Of a stretch of DNA of 64,000 nucleotides, positions 46,263 through 56,224 are shown one piece after another (the stretch's first letter is position 1; every line of letters begins with the position of its first letter). The translations under genes were made by a program, and so were the position numbers. Origin of the DNA: a virus; the IMG/VR virus record IMGVR_UViG_3300022538_000960, positions 34,002-98,001 of that record; one strand, written 5' to 3'. The notes beneath the pieces are model-generated. The model was not told where the DNA came from. It ran no database searches and saw only the letters and a list, made by a program, of their open reading frames with translations.

Positions 46263-48661
46263 GACTTTTAACACAAGAAAAATTATTCGGGAAGGAATGG
46301 ATTCAGGAATATCAGCAGACTGAACCAGATAGGGCGAATTTCCAGGTTGATGAACAGGATACTGGCTTCGGTTATCCACAGCCAGACATATCAATGAATT
46401 CCGATGGGTACTTTGTAATAGTTTGGCCCTCAGTGTATGGGGGTAGTAACTATGAAAGTATTTTGGCTAAGGTGTATGATGCCAATGGAGATCAAGTTGG
46501 TCCCATAATTGATGTCGTCTCACATGCGTCTGGATCGTATGGGCCATCTGTTGCCCTCAACGATGATGGAAATTTCTTAGTGGCGTGGGTCGACGAAAGA
46601 TTGAATCCGACTTTTCAAGATGTAGTGTATGCTAAACAATATGACTTAGCAGGAGATGTGGTGACGCCAGAATACCTAGTGAGCGTTGATATTAGTGGAA
46701 CCGCCACCAGAGCTTGGCCCACTAGATTGGCCTGCGGTAATGATAGATTTGTGGTTGTCTGGGGTGAATATGATAATTTGTGTGCCCAATTACGTAATTC
46801 TGATCTCGACATAGTTGGACATGAGAATTTTCCTGTAATGAGTGGAATGGAAAATTCTGACAATTATATGTTTGATGTGGATATGGCGGCTGGGGGAGAT
46901 TTTGTAATTGTCGGCGTTAGCGGCGAGGATGTATATGCCGCAACATATGATTTGGATGGAAATCGAGACCAAGATTGGGGAGATGAAATTCGATGTAATG
47001 AAGTCAATGACGAGTGTATATATTGGGACGTTGGAATTGGGATGAATGACGCCAGAGAGTGGGTTGTTGCATGGGGAAGCAATAGAGATTGGATACCAGA
47101 TGTTAATGGTCATAATATATATGCACAAAAATATAATTTCCTCACACCCCATGGAGCCAATTTCAAAGTTAATGATACCCTCGATTGGCTTTGGAATGCA
47201 TATCCTGATGCCAGCGTAGCCAATGATGGCAATTTTATTATCACATGGGACGATACAAGAAATGATCCTTGGAATAATTCGGACATATATGCTCAAATAT
47301 TCGACTCCAGTTGTAATCCGACAGCAGTGGGAAATATTCCAATTGTCGATTTTGACCAGCTTGGCGTTATATATCAAGCTAGTAGTGAAGTTGCATTCTT
47401 GAGTCCGAGTAGATACGCGGTTGCATTCGATGACGATAGAAATAGCTATGCACAACTGGGTGTATGGGCTCAATTTTCAGCTTTTAGTTTCCAAGTATCT
47501 GGTGAGTATAAGGAGATATCTTGTTGCCCATTAGCATATGTTTCCGCTGGTCAATCATTGCCAGGCACTGCATCTTTTGGAGCCGATCATTGCAATGAAA
47601 TTTATCCGAATATTACGCCTTCGACGTACTTCTTTGAAATGCCATTTGTTGAAACAGATTTGGGCGAGTTGCTAGAATTGCCATTTACTCAATTTGGGAT
47701 GCTCCCAATGCAACATTTAAATGCATTCATTTTTAGCCCCTACGCATTGTATGAGGGTCTTGAATATTCTGCCAAGTTTAATAAAATAATACTGCCATAT
47801 AAATATGAACTGAGATTTGATCACCTTGTTCGGAGTAAATCCCCCGGTGAAAATATCAAGCTCTATGATCATAATGGTGTTGAAATCCCGAAGCAATATT
47901 ATCAAGTTTTAATCTTTGACTCGTATAGGATATTTCCTGAAACATATGATCCTAGAGCATACGGGCCATTCATTGTTGGAATTTCACAAGTAGATTGTGC
48001 GAAAGCCAGATCTTGTCAGGGGAAAAACATTTGGGGAGAAGATTGGGGCACTTCGGAATTTTTAGAACGGCGACTTTGGGAATCTGAGCACCCAGAATCT
48101 GAGCGGCCGACGACAAGTGGGGATTATGATGCGGATGAGAATGAAGGATATTGGAATAGAATTGACGATGGAAGATATACTGTCGGGGCGTTTGAGGATT
48201 TCTATGTTTCTGAAGCCGGATTTTGGGGACAAGATTGTATTTCCGGCCATGTTATATATACTGATAGCGATTCAGATACAATAGATCGAGGTGTAGGCAT
48301 TGGCGATGCAACTTTCGATATTTCTGGCGTATATATTTCTGGTGAATGCTATCCAATTTCATTATTAACCTCATATAAATATTTAAGTGGTGATGATTAT
48401 TATGACGAAGAGCCGAAAAGAATTGTATTGTTACTTCCAGAATTCCTTTGTTTCCAGGATGGATTAACAGTATGGGTTGAATATAATAAATTTGTAAGAT
48501 ATATTGACCACAGAGGAGCCATAGTTGAATACTTTCATCCCAGATATCGAGAGATTATAAATCCAAGACTGTTGGCTAGGCAAAACAAAGACTATATGCT
48601 GGTGAGTCCTGATGGTGTAAGATTATATTTTGCATGGATCGTTGAGGCGCTGAATATATAA
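46259..48661 (+). CDS. Beta-propeller virion protein (possible host-binding)
   Basis: 800 residues. Residues ~35-410 contain at least six copies of a propeller-blade motif of the type (N/S)DGxFxIxW: DGYFVIVWPSVY, DGNFLVAWVDERL, GNDRFVVVWGEY, GGDFVIVGVSG, AREWVVAWGSNRD and DGNFIITWDDTRN. Similar repeat units are common in secreted cell-surface proteins of some bacteria, so a cellular origin is plausible. The remaining ~390 residues are an unrecognised beta-rich domain with PLAYVSAGQSLPGTASFGAD. It probably contacts the host surface or a glycan. The next gene carries the same type of repeats. Overlaps the preceding gene (ATGA) and the following one (TAATG). Confidence 0.6.
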   Translation: MRLLTQEKLFGKEWIQEYQQTEPDRANFQVDEQDTGFGYPQPDISMNSDGYFVIVWPSVYGGSNYESILAKVYDANGDQVGPIIDVVSHASGSYGPSVALNDDGNFLVAWVDERLNPTFQDVVYAKQYDLAGDVVTPEYLVSVDISGTATRAWPTRLACGNDRFVVVWGEYDNLCAQLRNSDLDIVGHENFPVMSGMENSDNYMFDVDMAAGGDFVIVGVSGEDVYAATYDLDGNRDQDWGDEIRCNEVNDECIYWDVGIGMNDAREWVVAWGSNRDWIPDVNGHNIYAQKYNFLTPHGANFKVNDTLDWLWNAYPDASVANDGNFIITWDDTRNDPWNNSDIYAQIFDSSCNPTAVGNIPIVDFDQLGVIYQASSEVAFLSPSRYAVAFDDDRNSYAQLGVWAQFSAFSFQVSGEYKEISCCPLAYVSAGQSLPGTASFGADHCNEIYPNITPSTYFFEMPFVETDLGELLELPFTQFGMLPMQHLNAFIFSPYALYEGLEYSAKFNKIILPYKYELRFDHLVRSKSPGENIKLYDHNGVEIPKQYYQVLIFDSYRIFPETYDPRAYGPFIVGISQVDCAKARSCQGKNIWGEDWGTSEFLERRLWESEHPESERPTTSGDYDADENEGYWNRIDDGRYTVGAFEDFYVSEAGFWGQDCISGHVIYTDSDSDTIDRGVGIGDATFDISGVYISGECYPISLLTSYKYLSGDDYYDEEPKRIVLLLPEFLCFQDGLTVWVEYNKFVRYIDHRGAIVEYFHPRYREIINPRLLARQNKDYMLVSPDGVRLYFAWIVEALNI

Positions 48662-50019
48662 TGACTTGTACAAATGTAATGATTAATCCTTCGTATCTTA
48701 CGTTGGACGATTTTTTTCCTGTGGTTACTCCAATAGGAATAAATAATTTCATGGTTGTTTGGGGGCACGCCACATGGGGGCATAATGATAATTATGCTGG
48801 CATATTTGGATGACGGGTTCGATTTGAAGATACTGAGACTTCCAAAACTGTTATTCCCTATGGAAATTTGATTACATCAGGGGTTTCTTCATATGGAGCA
48901 GATAGGGGAGTGATGGCACGTTTTACCTGGGGACTTACTCCAAGGAGTGCTTCTGATTCTGATGGGAACACTTACGTGATAGTTCGACAGGGTGGCACCT
49001 ATTCTGAGGGCGGATTTATCATGTGTAAAATTAATTCCGATGGAAATGTTACTGTAGTAAGTGACCACTGGGCTCGGTGTGACAATATAGATCGCTGGTT
49101 TAAATTCAGACCTTATATTGGAGCTTGCACAACAAAGGTAATTGCTACCGGTGAACACTCTGTAAATCCGGCAGCTTCCGGCGTTCCAAAGTGGAATACC
49201 TGGGGCACATATTATAAAATTCTGGATACAAATTTGAATATTTCTAGTTGCGCCTATTTGCAAGATGCTGATGGAGAGGGTCATACATCTGTAGATTGCA
49301 ATTCAACTGGTAACTTCATAATTGTTTGGCATCATCATGGAGAAAATCATCCTTTTATCGGCCCAACAAGTATTTACCGTTCTATCAATGGTGGGGCTGG
49401 CTCAATAATTGGAGAAGGAGTATTTCCGAAAGTTGAGATAGATAATAATGGGAACCATATTGTGGCATGGGAGAATAATGGGGAGGTTTATGTTCAATTA
49501 TATGATAATGTTGGGGAATCAGTTGGTCAGAATATTCTGGTTGGATCCGTTGGCGGGATGATAAAATATTGGGAAGCTTGGATGGCGCTGATCAATCATG
49601 GATCCAATGCAATTGTTGTCCCCAGACTTTGGCCCGCGTTCGATATTGCAATTTCAAAGCAAACTGGAAATTTTGCTGTAGCTTGGAGCGACGCCCGATA
49701 TGGTGGTATCGTTGTGGTAAAATTCTACAATACTCTTGGGATTGAAATTGGTGAGCATATTGTTCCATGCCGATATCAGTTTAGTGCGAATCCATCAGTT
49801 GCAATAGATAATGAAGATAATGCGCTTGTGTGTTGGAATTCGTATCGGGAGGGTGGAGGATTCCTTGATATATATTCAAGATCCTTCAATATTGATGATG
49901 ATTCCGAGAATTATGTGATAATGGGCGGCGAGTCTGGTGGGCATCCAGGTGGGGCGGGAGCTGCAATGCCACACAAGAATATAGTTAAATTCCATTCGCC
50001 AGATGCGATAGGGAGATAA
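48661..50019 (+). CDS. Beta-propeller protein interrupted by in-frame TGA
   Basis: ATG 48661 overlaps the previous stop (TAATG). The frame runs 50 codons to a TGA at 48811-48813, then stays open to TAA 50017-50019 (452 codons read through). The downstream part has no credible start of its own: an in-frame TTG at 48868 lacks a ribosome site. The translation on both sides of the TGA is propeller-like (NNFMVVWGHAT before, RVRFEDTETSK just after, then GNFIIVWHHHGEN, GNHIVAWENNGEVYVQLYDN and GNFAVAWSDARYG), so it is one gene. The TGA is followed by C, a context known for leaky UGA in bacteria and phages. It may be a programmed readthrough, a recent nonsense mutation or a sequencing error; TGA ends several neighbouring genes, so it is not generally recoded. 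Confidence 0.65.
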
Positions 50020-50020
50020 A

Positions 50021-50761
50021 ATGAATCAGAAGCAGGCATGGTTTCCTGAAATATCAAAGGGATTATTCAGACTGGGAGACAATATATACTCAACATTCCG
50101 AATGATACAACAATTGGCGCATGCCGTTGATTGGTTTAAGAGGGATCTGTCGGAACTCATGCCTTATGCGCAATTTCCAATTAAAACTCCGAATGGAAAC
50201 TATTGCGGGAAAGTTATAAAAGAGAAAGTAAAAGTTTTGGATCCTTACACTATACAGGTATCTCGCAAACCATTGTACTTTTGGGATGGCCCTCGGGGTT
50301 TAGCTTTTTGGTCGGAGGAATACGGATACGAAATAGAAACTGGAGATGGGGGAGAGGTGATTTATGATATCAGTGGGCATTTTGATTTGAGTGGGGAAAT
50401 ACCAGCAAATAATCCATGGCCATTATATGTTCCACCACATATATATGATTCCCCAGCTGACGTTGATGATTATGGGTTTATGCCAACTGTTGATTTTGAC
50501 GATGATAATAATACTCCAGTTTATTCGCATGGAATAAACATATACGTCAATGAGGCACTCATTACCAATGAAATCATAGAGACTTATGATTTTTGGAATG
50601 GATTAATTAAGTTTAAATGGCCTGTAAATGTTGATGATAAAATTGAAGTGACTTATTTATATGAGCAAGTGAAAGCAGTTATTCCCGATATCAATTTGAA
50701 CCCTGTATATCCTGAGATGTTATACAGTGGGGAATACGATTTCGTTGAATGTATAAAGTGA
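50021..50761 (+). CDS. Baseplate-associated protein, function unknown
   Basis: 246 residues, ATG one base after the previous stop. The N-terminal ~50 residues are a helical segment (LGDNIYSTFRMIQQLAHAVD, WFKRDLSELMPYAQF) that could dock to the baseplate. Then a beta-rich body with Trp/Pro (FWDGPRGLAFWSEEYGYEIE, NNPWPLYVPPHIYD) and a C-terminal strand domain (INIYVNEALITNEIIETYDF, DDKIEVTYLYEQVKAVIPD). No enzymatic motif. Function unknown. Confidence 0.45.
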   Translation: MNQKQAWFPEISKGLFRLGDNIYSTFRMIQQLAHAVDWFKRDLSELMPYAQFPIKTPNGNYCGKVIKEKVKVLDPYTIQVSRKPLYFWDGPRGLAFWSEEYGYEIETGDGGEVIYDISGHFDLSGEIPANNPWPLYVPPHIYDSPADVDDYGFMPTVDFDDDNNTPVYSHGINIYVNEALITNEIIETYDFWNGLIKFKWPVNVDDKIEVTYLYEQVKAVIPDINLNPVYPEMLYSGEYDFVECIK

Positions 50762-50770
50762 GGTAAGGTC

Positions 50771-51403
50771 ATGGCATTTCCCCGAAATGGATTATATAGG
50801 TATTGGATCACTCCTGTTGTCACCTATCCTGGTTCGTCCTGCATTAATGTAAGGAAATTGAATCCAGAAAATGCGACCGCGTCTACTCCTGAAGGCAGTG
50901 AAATTGTAGTTGGCGACGAATCTGTTGGATTCGCGGTAAAGCGGCAACTTGATATTTTGGATGCTCGACGTCGTCCGAAACTTACGGATCCAGATAGGTG
51001 TGGATCCAAGCAACAGGAAGTTCAGTACTATACAGACATCGGATATGTGGACGGGCTCCCATATCAAGGCGATGCTGTCATTATTATAAAAATTCCATTC
51101 TCCAGATTGAGATCCATGGCGCAAAAAATTTATGATTTATCGGCATCCATGCAGGATGTTTCAGTAGATATTAAGGATATAATTTATCAGAACTATCAAC
51201 AAACTTTTTCTGAGACCGGCCTATTAGATTTTGATGAATTGGTTGCAGCTCAGGGTTGGTCTGATGAAGAACAAGGATATGCGTCGGACCACATTCAGTT
51301 TATTGATACGTGTTATCAGGAAGCACAAGAGAAAATTAGACAACTTACTAAGAAATATATAGCTTTTGGGGTTTTCCCTATAATCATATATAAAGACGAA
51401 TAA
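50771..51403 (+). CDS. Baseplate-associated protein, function unknown
   Basis: 210 residues. Weak ribosome site (GAGGTAAGG) 10 nt upstream of ATG 50771. The first half is mixed, with a run of basic residues (AVKRQLDILDARRRPKL), then a strand segment (DGLPYQGDAVIIIKIPFSRL) and a long C-terminal helical part (ETGLLDFDELVAAQGWSDEE, YQEAQEKIRQLTKKYIAFGV). Overall plan suits a small wedge-accessory protein; family unknown. Confidence 0.4.
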   Translation: MAFPRNGLYRYWITPVVTYPGSSCINVRKLNPENATASTPEGSEIVVGDESVGFAVKRQLDILDARRRPKLTDPDRCGSKQQEVQYYTDIGYVDGLPYQGDAVIIIKIPFSRLRSMAQKIYDLSASMQDVSVDIKDIIYQNYQQTFSETGLLDFDELVAAQGWSDEEQGYASDHIQFIDTCYQEAQEKIRQLTKKYIAFGVFPIIIYKDE

Positions 51404-51404
51404 A

Positions 51405-54080
51405 ATGAATCTCCTGACCCAATATCAAAGTATTATACCAAAATTTCAATTTGAACAATTCAAAGAATATTTCCAACACCAGGCAGATATTGGAGAATTG
51501 AGATCAACCCAGGATTTTAGTCATCAACTAGACGAAGCAATCAAGTTGATAGATCCAAACAATTTGCCGACTTTTACGTCACCACATTTTTCCCTATTTG
51601 GCAGAACCCGTTCCAGAATCTATAATAAGATGATGGATTATATTAAAATAGATTTATCATCTCTGTACAAGGAATCCAATCTTTCATTTCATATTTTGGG
51701 AATTCAGGAAAATTTGAGTAAGGATTTTAATGATAATGTTAATGATGCTATAATTCATCTAAAGGGGGAGTTGATCGCTCAAAAAATCAAGTTTGGAAAT
51801 GTGTTTGGTCAAAAACGCACCACATTTGAATCCTTTACGGACATGGTTGGAAAGATGTATGTTAATACCAGGGTCCGGCATGGCGATTTGACATTGGATA
51901 CATATTCAACGGAAATCCATATTTATACAGTGGAAAATGCTGAAGTCTATAGATATCCTGGAGGTGGAGTTGAAATATTCAAATCGAAGGTGAATGATGT
52001 TGAACTAACTCCAGAAATTTTACAGCCTGGGCTTCATCTTGGATATTGGGCAGAGATGATTTTGAGTGATGTCATCCCTGGACTACAATTTTACAATCAT
52101 GACATTGTGCCTCAAAACAAAACATTTATGGGCATTCTTGCTGTTTTAAGACTAACTTTTGCTACTCCCATATCTCTAAATGGATTGGACATCGATCCAT
52201 TTACTATTTTCGATATTAGGATTCCATGGATCAGATATCGCCGGGATGATTCAGATGAGTGGATATATCTGACTTCGGATTCCATAAGAATTTCAGGAAT
52301 AGGTCGAGAAATTATCACTTTCAAGAATATTGATAGAATAAACCATGTCAAATATCTTGAAATTCCATTTTGGCAGGTAAATTCTATCACTGATAGGTAT
52401 ACAATTCCGAAGATTACCAAAAGCAAGATAGAATTTTTGGAAGATGTCTTTACAGAAAAATACAAAAACATTCAAAACATCCAAACGAATGATATTTATC
52501 TTCCCTCTGAAGAAACAGGTTATGATATAGCTAACAATATAGTAATGACAGACCGAATTAGCGAAGTTTTTGACAAATTGTCTGCATTATTGGGGATAGA
52601 TCCAATAAGATTTAGACGAGTTGGGTCCAATTTTATTCGAGAAGAACAGCCAAAAGATGAATTATTTTTGGATCAGACCGAGAAATATGAATATGTATAT
52701 GGGGCATATTCAATACTACCGATGGATATTAAGTATAGACCGAGGGGTGCGTTTTTTTCATCACCAATAGATTTAGTGCCAGAGTCAATAAATTCATTTT
52801 CTATCTTTGTGTCTGATAGTCAACCAGATATAACGTCTGCCAATTATTTTATTCAGATTGATTCTGGACAGAAATATCAGCTTTTGCCAATGGGACGAAG
52901 AAGAATTAAAGAACATATCCCAGTAGAAGACGATATTACGATACTTCCCCGCGCTTATACGACCGATGAATTTTCTGCGAATGAATACAATATCCAATCA
53001 GGCTGCCTGCCTACCACTTTCAATAAATTCATTCCCACGTTTTATGTAGATACGTCATATTATTACAAGGTATACAGGAATGGAATTGAAATATCTGGAA
53101 TTATGGTAGATCCGAAGGAAAGATATCTGTATAATGAAGTTAGTGGAGAAATTGCTGAGCTTTCGTCCTTGGCATCCACAGATATTATCGTTGCTGATTA
53201 CTATGTAGATGACCTGTATCAGCCGCCGGGGCGAATCATATTTCCATCTGTTTTTGACGCTGATATTTCAGGGGAGACATCTGGTACATTTGCTTTTTCA
53301 CTCGAGGGAATGAATCCTCTGGATATATCAAAAGATTATGATCTCTATTTTGGACTCCCGGAGACTCAATGGATTAAACTATTGTCTTCAGAATATTTAT
53401 TGGAAGATGAAATAATACTTGTTTCTGGAGATGTAGTATATAATTATATCAGCGGTTGCGTAAATATCACATCTCTAGATGGTCTTAGATTTATGTTTGA
53501 ATATTATTCAACTACTGATGAGTTCAATGGAAACTTTGGCAGAAGGGATTTCCCTGGAAGTCCGTATATTGTTGATCTCACTCAGTTTCATCTGGGACGA
53601 CTGATGCCGGATTTTGGAGAGCCGCCAAAACCCGTTGTATTTAAAATGCTTGGTTTGCAGCGTTTTTCTGGAAAATTCAAACTTAATAACTATGTGATCG
53701 AACTTCCAGTTGCGCCTGCAATCGATTTTAGGCTCTACAATTATGATGGCACATGGAATGATGATCCAAATACAGGAAAGATGTATACTCCAATAGAAGT
53801 CAAATTCGGAGACATTGTTGCGGTTGATAGAACAAACTACTTGGCAGAAAAGGATACTCTGCATCCATTTGAAGAAATTGGCGAACATGAATTTTATTTG
53901 AAGAAGAATTTTCTCTATTTTAATATTAAAGAATCATTAACGGATGTAACAGTTGCATATAATTATGTAACAAAAGATGCGAAACTGAAGATAGAATTGG
54001 ATTCGAATGTGCCACTTACCTCCTCGTATACGCCTGTGGTGCATGATTACACCTTAGGTTTCGGAACTATCGATTGGTAA
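51405..54080 (+). CDS. Large baseplate protein with galactose-binding-like module
   Basis: 891 residues, one base after the previous stop. A segment near residues ~205-350 (WAEMILSDVIPGLQFYN, LAVLRLTFATPISLNGLDID, WIRYRRDDSDEWIYLTSDSI, VKYLEIPFWQVNSI) has the strand order of a discoidin/galactose-binding-like sandwich. The protein at 56224 has a comparable block (WSEYVLTDLLPEFAIRFELP), so these may share a domain. C-terminal ~350 residues are beta-rich with ISG turns (EISGIMVDPKERYL, DADISGETSGTFAF). Probably a peripheral baseplate or receptor-region protein. Domain call is tentative. Confidence 0.4.
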   Translation: MNLLTQYQSIIPKFQFEQFKEYFQHQADIGELRSTQDFSHQLDEAIKLIDPNNLPTFTSPHFSLFGRTRSRIYNKMMDYIKIDLSSLYKESNLSFHILGIQENLSKDFNDNVNDAIIHLKGELIAQKIKFGNVFGQKRTTFESFTDMVGKMYVNTRVRHGDLTLDTYSTEIHIYTVENAEVYRYPGGGVEIFKSKVNDVELTPEILQPGLHLGYWAEMILSDVIPGLQFYNHDIVPQNKTFMGILAVLRLTFATPISLNGLDIDPFTIFDIRIPWIRYRRDDSDEWIYLTSDSIRISGIGREIITFKNIDRINHVKYLEIPFWQVNSITDRYTIPKITKSKIEFLEDVFTEKYKNIQNIQTNDIYLPSEETGYDIANNIVMTDRISEVFDKLSALLGIDPIRFRRVGSNFIREEQPKDELFLDQTEKYEYVYGAYSILPMDIKYRPRGAFFSSPIDLVPESINSFSIFVSDSQPDITSANYFIQIDSGQKYQLLPMGRRRIKEHIPVEDDITILPRAYTTDEFSANEYNIQSGCLPTTFNKFIPTFYVDTSYYYKVYRNGIEISGIMVDPKERYLYNEVSGEIAELSSLASTDIIVADYYVDDLYQPPGRIIFPSVFDADISGETSGTFAFSLEGMNPLDISKDYDLYFGLPETQWIKLLSSEYLLEDEIILVSGDVVYNYISGCVNITSLDGLRFMFEYYSTTDEFNGNFGRRDFPGSPYIVDLTQFHLGRLMPDFGEPPKPVVFKMLGLQRFSGKFKLNNYVIELPVAPAIDFRLYNYDGTWNDDPNTGKMYTPIEVKFGDIVAVDRTNYLAEKDTLHPFEEIGEHEFYLKKNFLYFNIKESLTDVTVAYNYVTKDAKLKIELDSNVPLTSSYTPVVHDYTLGFGTIDW

Positions 54081-54908
54081 ATGCTTAAACACTTATTTGC
54101 TTTCCCATATATTATCGACAAGAATCGGTTGTCTGAACAACTTGATGAACTTCTCGTACGCCTGAAAGATCTAAATATTGTTGGGGAATATGATATTACA
54201 GAGGAATTGCTTCGGCTGATTTTAAAATTTTATACCACGGTCGGCAGCCCCAAATTCAATAAAAGCTTTTTGGTTGATGGAAGGGAATGCCCATCTTCCA
54301 CAAAGATGAATGAAACTTGGCTATCCTTAGATTCGGATTTGAAAACTCTATTCGTTCAACAAAATGTGATTGATGAGACCTTGGTCGTGGGATATAATTA
54401 TTTTTCGGTTGGAAAAGAAAACATTTTAAATAAGTTAAAAGACTGCAATGAGAAACTTACGAAAGTTTCATCCATCTGCTCATCTAAAAATAGCCCCGTA
54501 TTTGAGGTAACGGAAAATTTTGATACAAATAGTGGGATTGATTTTGAATTTGTTCCTGGTGGGCAACAAGTCAATTATGATCAATTTATTGGGGCAATTA
54601 CTTTGGGGGCAGAATCCCCCGAATCCACTCTTGAATCGAATATTTCAAATATTGCCGTAAAAGCATATTGGAATAATTTGGAGATATCTGATCAAGAATT
54701 TTTGACATCGCCAGACGTTTCTGATGGCAAAATGTATGGTATTTATGGAGACCACGGAGAGAACGGAATCCGGATTGGTCCACTGGTTTTGATAAATCAT
54801 TCCGAATCTGTTGAACCTCCAGTTATTGAACCCCCAACTATTGAGCAACCTCCAGATTATCCCGAATCAAAAGATGATGCCAAAGCGGAAAGAAGAAGAG
54901 GGCTATGA
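54081..54908 (+). CDS. Baseplate-associated protein with Pro/Glu-rich C-terminus
   Basis: 275 residues; the ATG directly abuts the previous stop. N-terminus helical (NRLSEQLDELLVRLKDLNIV, EELLRLILKFYTTVG). The middle is a mixed domain, and the end is a flexible Pro/Glu tail (EPPVIEPPTIEQPPDYP, then a basic KAERRRGL). The flexible tail suggests a linker or assembly-docking peptide. It overlaps the next gene by 4 nt (ATGA). No known family. Confidence 0.4.
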   Translation: MLKHLFAFPYIIDKNRLSEQLDELLVRLKDLNIVGEYDITEELLRLILKFYTTVGSPKFNKSFLVDGRECPSSTKMNETWLSLDSDLKTLFVQQNVIDETLVVGYNYFSVGKENILNKLKDCNEKLTKVSSICSSKNSPVFEVTENFDTNSGIDFEFVPGGQQVNYDQFIGAITLGAESPESTLESNISNIAVKAYWNNLEISDQEFLTSPDVSDGKMYGIYGDHGENGIRIGPLVLINHSESVEPPVIEPPTIEQPPDYPESKDDAKAERRRGL

Positions 54909-56224
54909 ATCTATCTGAATTGTATAAACAAAAAGTTTTTGATATTCAGGATTCCAAAGCGAATTTAAAAAGTTTTTTGGAAGTTGAGCGTATCATATTA
55001 TTGGACAATCCGGTGGCAGCTATAGATCGAGCGAGAAGCGAGGTCATTCGTAAATATGGGTCGGGGAGTGTAAAAATTCTTTATAAACAAAATTTCTCTC
55101 AGAGTTTTGATCCAACAAAAAATAAATTGGTTGCCCAATATATTATTTCGTTAGTTCGAAAAATGCCGATCAATCAAATTACTCTCGCCGCTCATAATTT
55201 TGGAGAGAACTGTTATATTAAAGTTAATCGTCTCCAAATATTCAATGAAGAACTCAAAAATGTTCCTACATTTAAGAGGGGTCAAATGATTGCAGGTTCC
55301 ACCTCTCTTTCAAGTAACCAGTATTCCAGATCAATAAGATGGATATTTCCATCGAGGGATATATCCCAAATAATTATAGAATTGGAGCAAGATTATTGCT
55401 ATCCTGTAAGATATTCTTTAGCGGCTTTTTCCCCGTATTGCGGAACCGAGGAGTTGGGAAATTTGGGTATTACTCTGCTTGATATTTCCAGTAAAAAATT
55501 ATTTGGTGACATTATTGGAAGTATCGGTGCTACATCTTTGGTTGACGTGGAAGCTATAAATACGTCTCTTGATTTATCAGTGGCACATTTAGCTGAATAC
55601 TACAGTTCCACAGATCTATATAATCCGGTGTGCCCAGGGATGGAAAATTGGAAACCTGGGGATCCTATCACTTTATGTAAGCCGGTTCCGATTACCGGAG
55701 TTCATTTAAATAGGGATGTTGGGAAGGATGGCATAATTGATATCCCTAGGGAAGAATCAAATAGATATCGATATGCAATTGGGATTTCCGATATGAATTT
55801 TGGAATTCAGGAGTATAAATCTACTTCAATTTTTGTCTCCAAACAATATAAGATTAAAACGCTGGCTGAAATTTCACTTGCAGTAAATGATTTTGTACCA
55901 TCGGAATTCGGATCGGGAGAATGGCTGAAATATTATGTCTCGCTTGATAATGGTGCAACTTTTCTCAGAATTAATCCTACGAATTATAATGATAAAAAAT
56001 TTCTGGATGGGTTCGTTATTCCAAAAATAATTTATTGTAATTCAGAGATTCCTGCTGAATTTCGTGCAAAAACTCCGACTGGTGTTTATGCATACTATGA
56101 TTCTCCATCGGAAATAAAAAATGTTAGAGTTAAGACCGAAATGTCGAGACCATCAGGGAATGAATTTAAAAATTTTACCCCAATAGTGTATTCATTCAGT
56201 TTAAATATTAAACCAAGTAGATAA
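54905..56224 (+). CDS. Baseplate/tail protein, function unknown
   Basis: 439 residues. N-terminal helical segment, then beta-rich body: YIISLVRKMPINQITLAAHN, CYIKVNRLQIFNEELKNVP and the later IKTLAEISLAVNDFVPSEFG, EWLKYYVSLDNGATFLRINP. The last segment resembles the domain found in baseplate or tail-fibre-proximal proteins that end in a strand sandwich. It overlaps both neighbours by 1-4 nt. No catalytic motif; specific family not recognised. Confidence 0.4.
   Translation: MNLSELYKQKVFDIQDSKANLKSFLEVERIILLDNPVAAIDRARSEVIRKYGSGSVKILYKQNFSQSFDPTKNKLVAQYIISLVRKMPINQITLAAHNFGENCYIKVNRLQIFNEELKNVPTFKRGQMIAGSTSLSSNQYSRSIRWIFPSRDISQIIIELEQDYCYPVRYSLAAFSPYCGTEELGNLGITLLDISSKKLFGDIIGSIGATSLVDVEAINTSLDLSVAHLAEYYSSTDLYNPVCPGMENWKPGDPITLCKPVPITGVHLNRDVGKDGIIDIPREESNRYRYAIGISDMNFGIQEYKSTSIFVSKQYKIKTLAEISLAVNDFVPSEFGSGEWLKYYVSLDNGATFLRINPTNYNDKKFLDGFVIPKIIYCNSEIPAEFRAKTPTGVYAYYDSPSEIKNVRVKTEMSRPSGNEFKNFTPIVYSFSLNIKPSR

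Noticed and set aside
46790-47473. Reverse-strand frame of 227 codons in the propeller gene
   Set aside because: Opposite an intact repeat protein on the + strand, without ribosome site or recognisable domain.
48868-48912. TTG 48868 as the start of the second propeller gene
   Set aside because: No ribosome site, and the same frame continues upstream to an ATG overlapping the previous gene, broken only by the TGA at 48811.
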